From an uncultured Actinomycetes bacterium (lineage in GTDB: Bacteria; Actinomycetota; Thermoleophilia; Solirubrobacterales; Solirubrobacteraceae): 9,842 bases of DNA. Positions 7,993-9,842 of the stretch are shown here, piece after piece. A model generated the notes under the pieces. It was not told the origin of the DNA. It ran no database searches and worked only from the letters and a program-made list of their open reading frames with translations. The stretch is from positions 1 through 9,842 of the forward strand of contig CALAQT010000460.1 of assembly GCA_937888775.1 (NCBI GenBank), written 5' to 3'. Numbering within the stretch: the stretch's first letter is position 1; every line of letters starts with the position of its first letter. The translations under genes and the position numbers were made by a program.

Positions 7993-8717
7993 GCGACACC
8001 CGCTTGGCGCCCGGTCACGCCGTGATCGCGGCGATGGGAGAAGAACAGGCCCTGGTCAGAGCAGATCGTGCACAGCGAGATGTCATGCACCGTCGCGACG
8101 CCGGCGGCCTGCAGTTGGTGGCGGGCGATGGCCTTGAGGTCGAGCTTCCCGCCGCGATGAACGGCCTCGGGCAGCGCTGCGAACGCCTCGTGGACCTCGG
8201 GCCCGACCTCATAGCAGCAGGCTCCCGCGCCGGGGCCGATCGCCGCGGCGACCGATTCGCCGGCGCCGAGCTGGGCCAGCGCCCGAACCCCGTGCGCGAT
8301 CACGCCGGCGGCCAGACCGCGCCAGCCGGCGTGCAGGACCGCCACCGCACCCTCGCCCGCGACCACGATCGGCAGGCAGTCCGCGGTCAGCACGACGAGT
8401 CCGACGCCGTCGATCGCCGTCACCTGGGCGTCGGCCTGGGGCGGCTCGGCCGGCTCAGGCTGCGCTGCGTCGATCACCCGCACCGCAGAGCCGTGAACCT
8501 GGGTGACGAACGTCAGCTCGGCGCCCACGTCAGCCTGGAGCGCCGCCCGGTTGCGGGCGACGTGCCGTGGGTCGTCCTGGGTCAGCCGGCCGAGGTTCAG
8601 ACTGGCGTAGGCGCCGGCTGAGAATCCGCCGCGGCGGGTGCTAAACAGCGCGTGGGCTCCGGGAAGGTCGATGGCAAAGTGCTCACCACGGAAGCTGAAC
8701 GGCGGCTCGGGGGTCAC
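7980..8717 (-). CDS. pgeF: PgeF/YfiH-family purine nucleoside phosphorylase (laccase-domain protein)
   Basis: Members of this family bind zinc and, in characterised examples, phosphorolyse or deaminate purine nucleosides; older annotations call them polyphenol oxidase or laccase. In E. coli PgeF removes a wrongly made UDP-MurNAc-peptide variant carrying L-Ser. The 245-residue product has the metal-site motifs FVTQVHGSAV (70-79, His75), VVLTADCLPI (108-117, Cys114) and HAGWRGLAAGV (129-139, His129). It also has GPGAGACCYEVGPEV (161-175) and the C-terminal CTICSDQGLFFSHRRDHG (216-233). All three predicted zinc ligands are present. The start is GTG at 8717, overlapping the upstream gene's stop as GTGA, with AGGAG ten bases upstream. 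Substrate preference is not readable from sequence. Confidence 0.94.
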   Translation of the reverse strand: MTPEPPFSFRGEHFAIDLPGAHALFSTRRGGFSAGAYASLNLGRLTQDDPRHVARNRAALQADVGAELTFVTQVHGSAVRVIDAAQPEPAEPPQADAQVTAIDGVGLVVLTADCLPIVVAGEGAVAVLHAGWRGLAAGVIAHGVRALAQLGAGESVAAAIGPGAGACCYEVGPEVHEAFAALPEAVHRGGKLDLKAIARHQLQAAGVATVHDISLCTICSDQGLFFSHRRDHGVTGRQAGVAWLS

Positions 8718-9730
8718 GGGATCACGAGCTCCTGGCCGGGCACCGGGCTCCGCTGCCCGTATTCGAAGTGTGCGCGGCCGGGGGCGACGAGCGTCTGGCG
8801 GTGCGCCCAGCCGCCGACCCGGCGCGCGCGCTCGTACACGCGCAGCCGCATCGAAGCCGTCTCGCTGTTGTAACAGTAGGCGGGCTCGCCGTCAGGGTCG
8901 TGGTAGGTCACGCCGGCCAGCTGACCGCGATCGGCGTCGACCTCGCCGACCAGCCGGCGCGCGCCATGGACCGCTTCAAAGCGCCAGCCGGTGAGCGCGA
9001 ACGTGCTCGCATTGCGCAGCAGGCGAAACGGCGATGCCGAGCGGAAATCCTGCCCGTCGATGCGCGCGAGCACGGGGGTGCTGGGGCCGAGCTCGCGGCC
9101 GGATCGGCTCACGACCGCCGAAACGCCGTCGACGAATGCGCCTGGCACCGGTGCCCCATCGAGCGTGCGGAAGTCGTTGCAGTGCGCCCATGCCCACCGA
9201 CGGGCGTGCCTGACGCCCCACACGTGAGCCTGCCCCCCACGCGCGCCGCTCAGCTCCAGCCGCCGGCCGGCGAAACCCACCTCGCCGTCCACCGACAGAT
9301 CCGCGTGGGGCAGCACGAGCACGGTGTCGGCGATGCCGGCATCACCCAGCACCGGGTGCACGTGGGCGTAGCCGCGATCATCCGGGCGCCAGCGAAGATC
9401 CCAGCTCACGTCGGCAAACGCACCGGTCATCCCGTCATCGCCAAGCGTCGCCGCATCGATCCGCAGGCCGAAGGGCTCGCGGCGCGCGTGCAGGCGGTCG
9501 ATCGGGAATGTCGCGCGACGCCCGATCGTCGCGCGGGCAGCGTCCGGGTCCGGGTCGATCGCCACGAACCACAGTGCGGCGGTGGGCGTGGCGTCCGGGC
9601 CGCGCGGTGCGAGCATCGTGTAGCGAATCCAGAGCCCCACGCCGCTGGCCGGATCGGTCAGCGTCAGGTAGTACGCCTCGTAGTGCCCGGGCGAGCCGTC
9701 CCAGCGCAACGCGTTGTGCGAGCGCAGCAT
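8714..9730 (-). CDS. Uncharacterised protein resembling tocopherol cyclase / AttH-CrtC-like lipocalin-fold proteins
   Basis: I do not recognise a named gene. The 338-residue product has no signal peptide or membrane helix and is rich in short alternating beta-type stretches with many Trp, Tyr and Arg. Near the N-terminus are SPGHYEAYYLTLTDP (13-27) and GLWIRYTMLAP (32-42), then AALWFVAIDP (51-60). Mid-protein is HVWGVRHARRWAWAHCNDF (169-187), and near the C-terminus YHDPDGEPAYCYNSETASM (276-294). A double beta-barrel with a central HxWG...W.W.HCN.F motif recalls the tocopherol cyclase / hydroxyneurosporene hydratase (CrtC) / AttH superfamily; that assignment is by eye. It starts 11 bases after the previous frame's stop and overlaps pgeF (GTGA), so it belongs to the same transcript. 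A lipid or isoprenoid-derived ligand is possible but unproven. Confidence 0.8.
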   Translation of the reverse strand: MLRSHNALRWDGSPGHYEAYYLTLTDPASGVGLWIRYTMLAPRGPDATPTAALWFVAIDPDPDAARATIGRRATFPIDRLHARREPFGLRIDAATLGDDGMTGAFADVSWDLRWRPDDRGYAHVHPVLGDAGIADTVLVLPHADLSVDGEVGFAGRRLELSGARGGQAHVWGVRHARRWAWAHCNDFRTLDGAPVPGAFVDGVSAVVSRSGRELGPSTPVLARIDGQDFRSASPFRLLRNASTFALTGWRFEAVHGARRLVGEVDADRGQLAGVTYHDPDGEPAYCYNSETASMRLRVYERARRVGGWAHRQTLVAPGRAHFEYGQRSPVPGQELVIP

Positions 9731-9741
9731 TGCCCGCCAGG

Positions 9742-9842
9742 CTACCCGCTGTCACGCGCCTCCTGCAGGGCCCACGCCAGCTCAGCCTCGCGCCCGCGGG
9801 CGCGGCCGTCCAGCCGGGCGGCCAACGCCGCCCTGAGGCCGC
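9742..9842 (-). CDS. C-terminal end of an unidentified upstream gene; partial
   Basis: A minus-strand frame enters from the window edge and runs 32 codons to a TAG at 9744-9742. It ends GLRAALAARLDGRARGREAE and then LAWALQEARDSG. The composition (Ala, Arg, Leu, Glu) suggests an amphipathic C-terminal helix, and codon use is GC-rich at third positions, as in the neighbours. The stop lies 11 bases before the next gene's ATG, so the two are probably cotranscribed. In many actinobacteria ftsZ sits at or near this place upstream of pgeF, but nothing in these residues identifies FtsZ, and I assign no function. Confidence 0.55.
   Translation of the reverse strand, partial: GLRAALAARLDGRARGREAELAWALQEARDSG

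Overview
This window is a high-GC stretch of bacterial core chromosome in which every supportable gene lies on the minus strand, so transcription runs from position 9842 down to 1. Gene content and order (pgeF-yggS-sepF-proC-yggT-lspA-rluD, then rpsB-tsf-pyrH-frr-uppS) point to an actinobacterial-type Gram-positive. SepF, the high GC and the short 199-residue EF-Ts fit a deep-branching actinobacterial lineage such as Thermoleophilia/Solirubrobacterales better than Streptomyces or Mycobacterium. The class-level placement is inference from memory of such genomes, not a search result.

Region A (9842 to 4167) is a run of cell-envelope and housekeeping genes. It begins with the C-terminal tail of an unidentified protein. 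Next comes a 338-residue protein with a tocopherol cyclase/AttH-CrtC-like (lipocalin-like) look, then PgeF (YfiH-type purine nucleoside phosphorylase), YggS (PLP homeostasis), SepF (FtsZ membrane anchor), ProC (proline synthesis), a 100-residue YggT membrane protein, LspA (lipoprotein signal peptidase) and an RluD-family pseudouridine synthase. Neighbours overlap or nearly touch; the largest gap is about 63 bases.

Region B (4166 to 4009) is the one substantial intergenic segment (158 bases). It holds small inverted repeats and a strong ribosome binding site and is the likely promoter/leader of the next operon.

Region C (4008 to 1) is the classic rpsB-tsf-pyrH-frr-uppS cluster, followed by the first 29 codons of what is probably cdsA. 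It links translation (S2, EF-Ts, ribosome recycling) to UMP phosphorylation and undecaprenyl/phospholipid precursor synthesis. Adjacent genes share stop/start bases (ATGA, TGATG or TAGTG), and several ribosome binding sites are formed by the last codons of the gene before.

The main oddity is ribosomal protein S2. A normal ~230-residue S2 domain carries a ~205-residue acidic C-terminal extension that starts with six consecutive EAEExARx octads, a pattern expected of a stable single alpha-helix, and ends in a Pro/Ala/Glu/Asp-rich disordered tail. I see no mobile element, CRISPR array, tRNA, rRNA or defence system. No novel multi-gene system is evident; the unusual items are the S2 tail, the uncharacterised protein ahead of pgeF, the altered UppS motif and the local gene order without divIVA.
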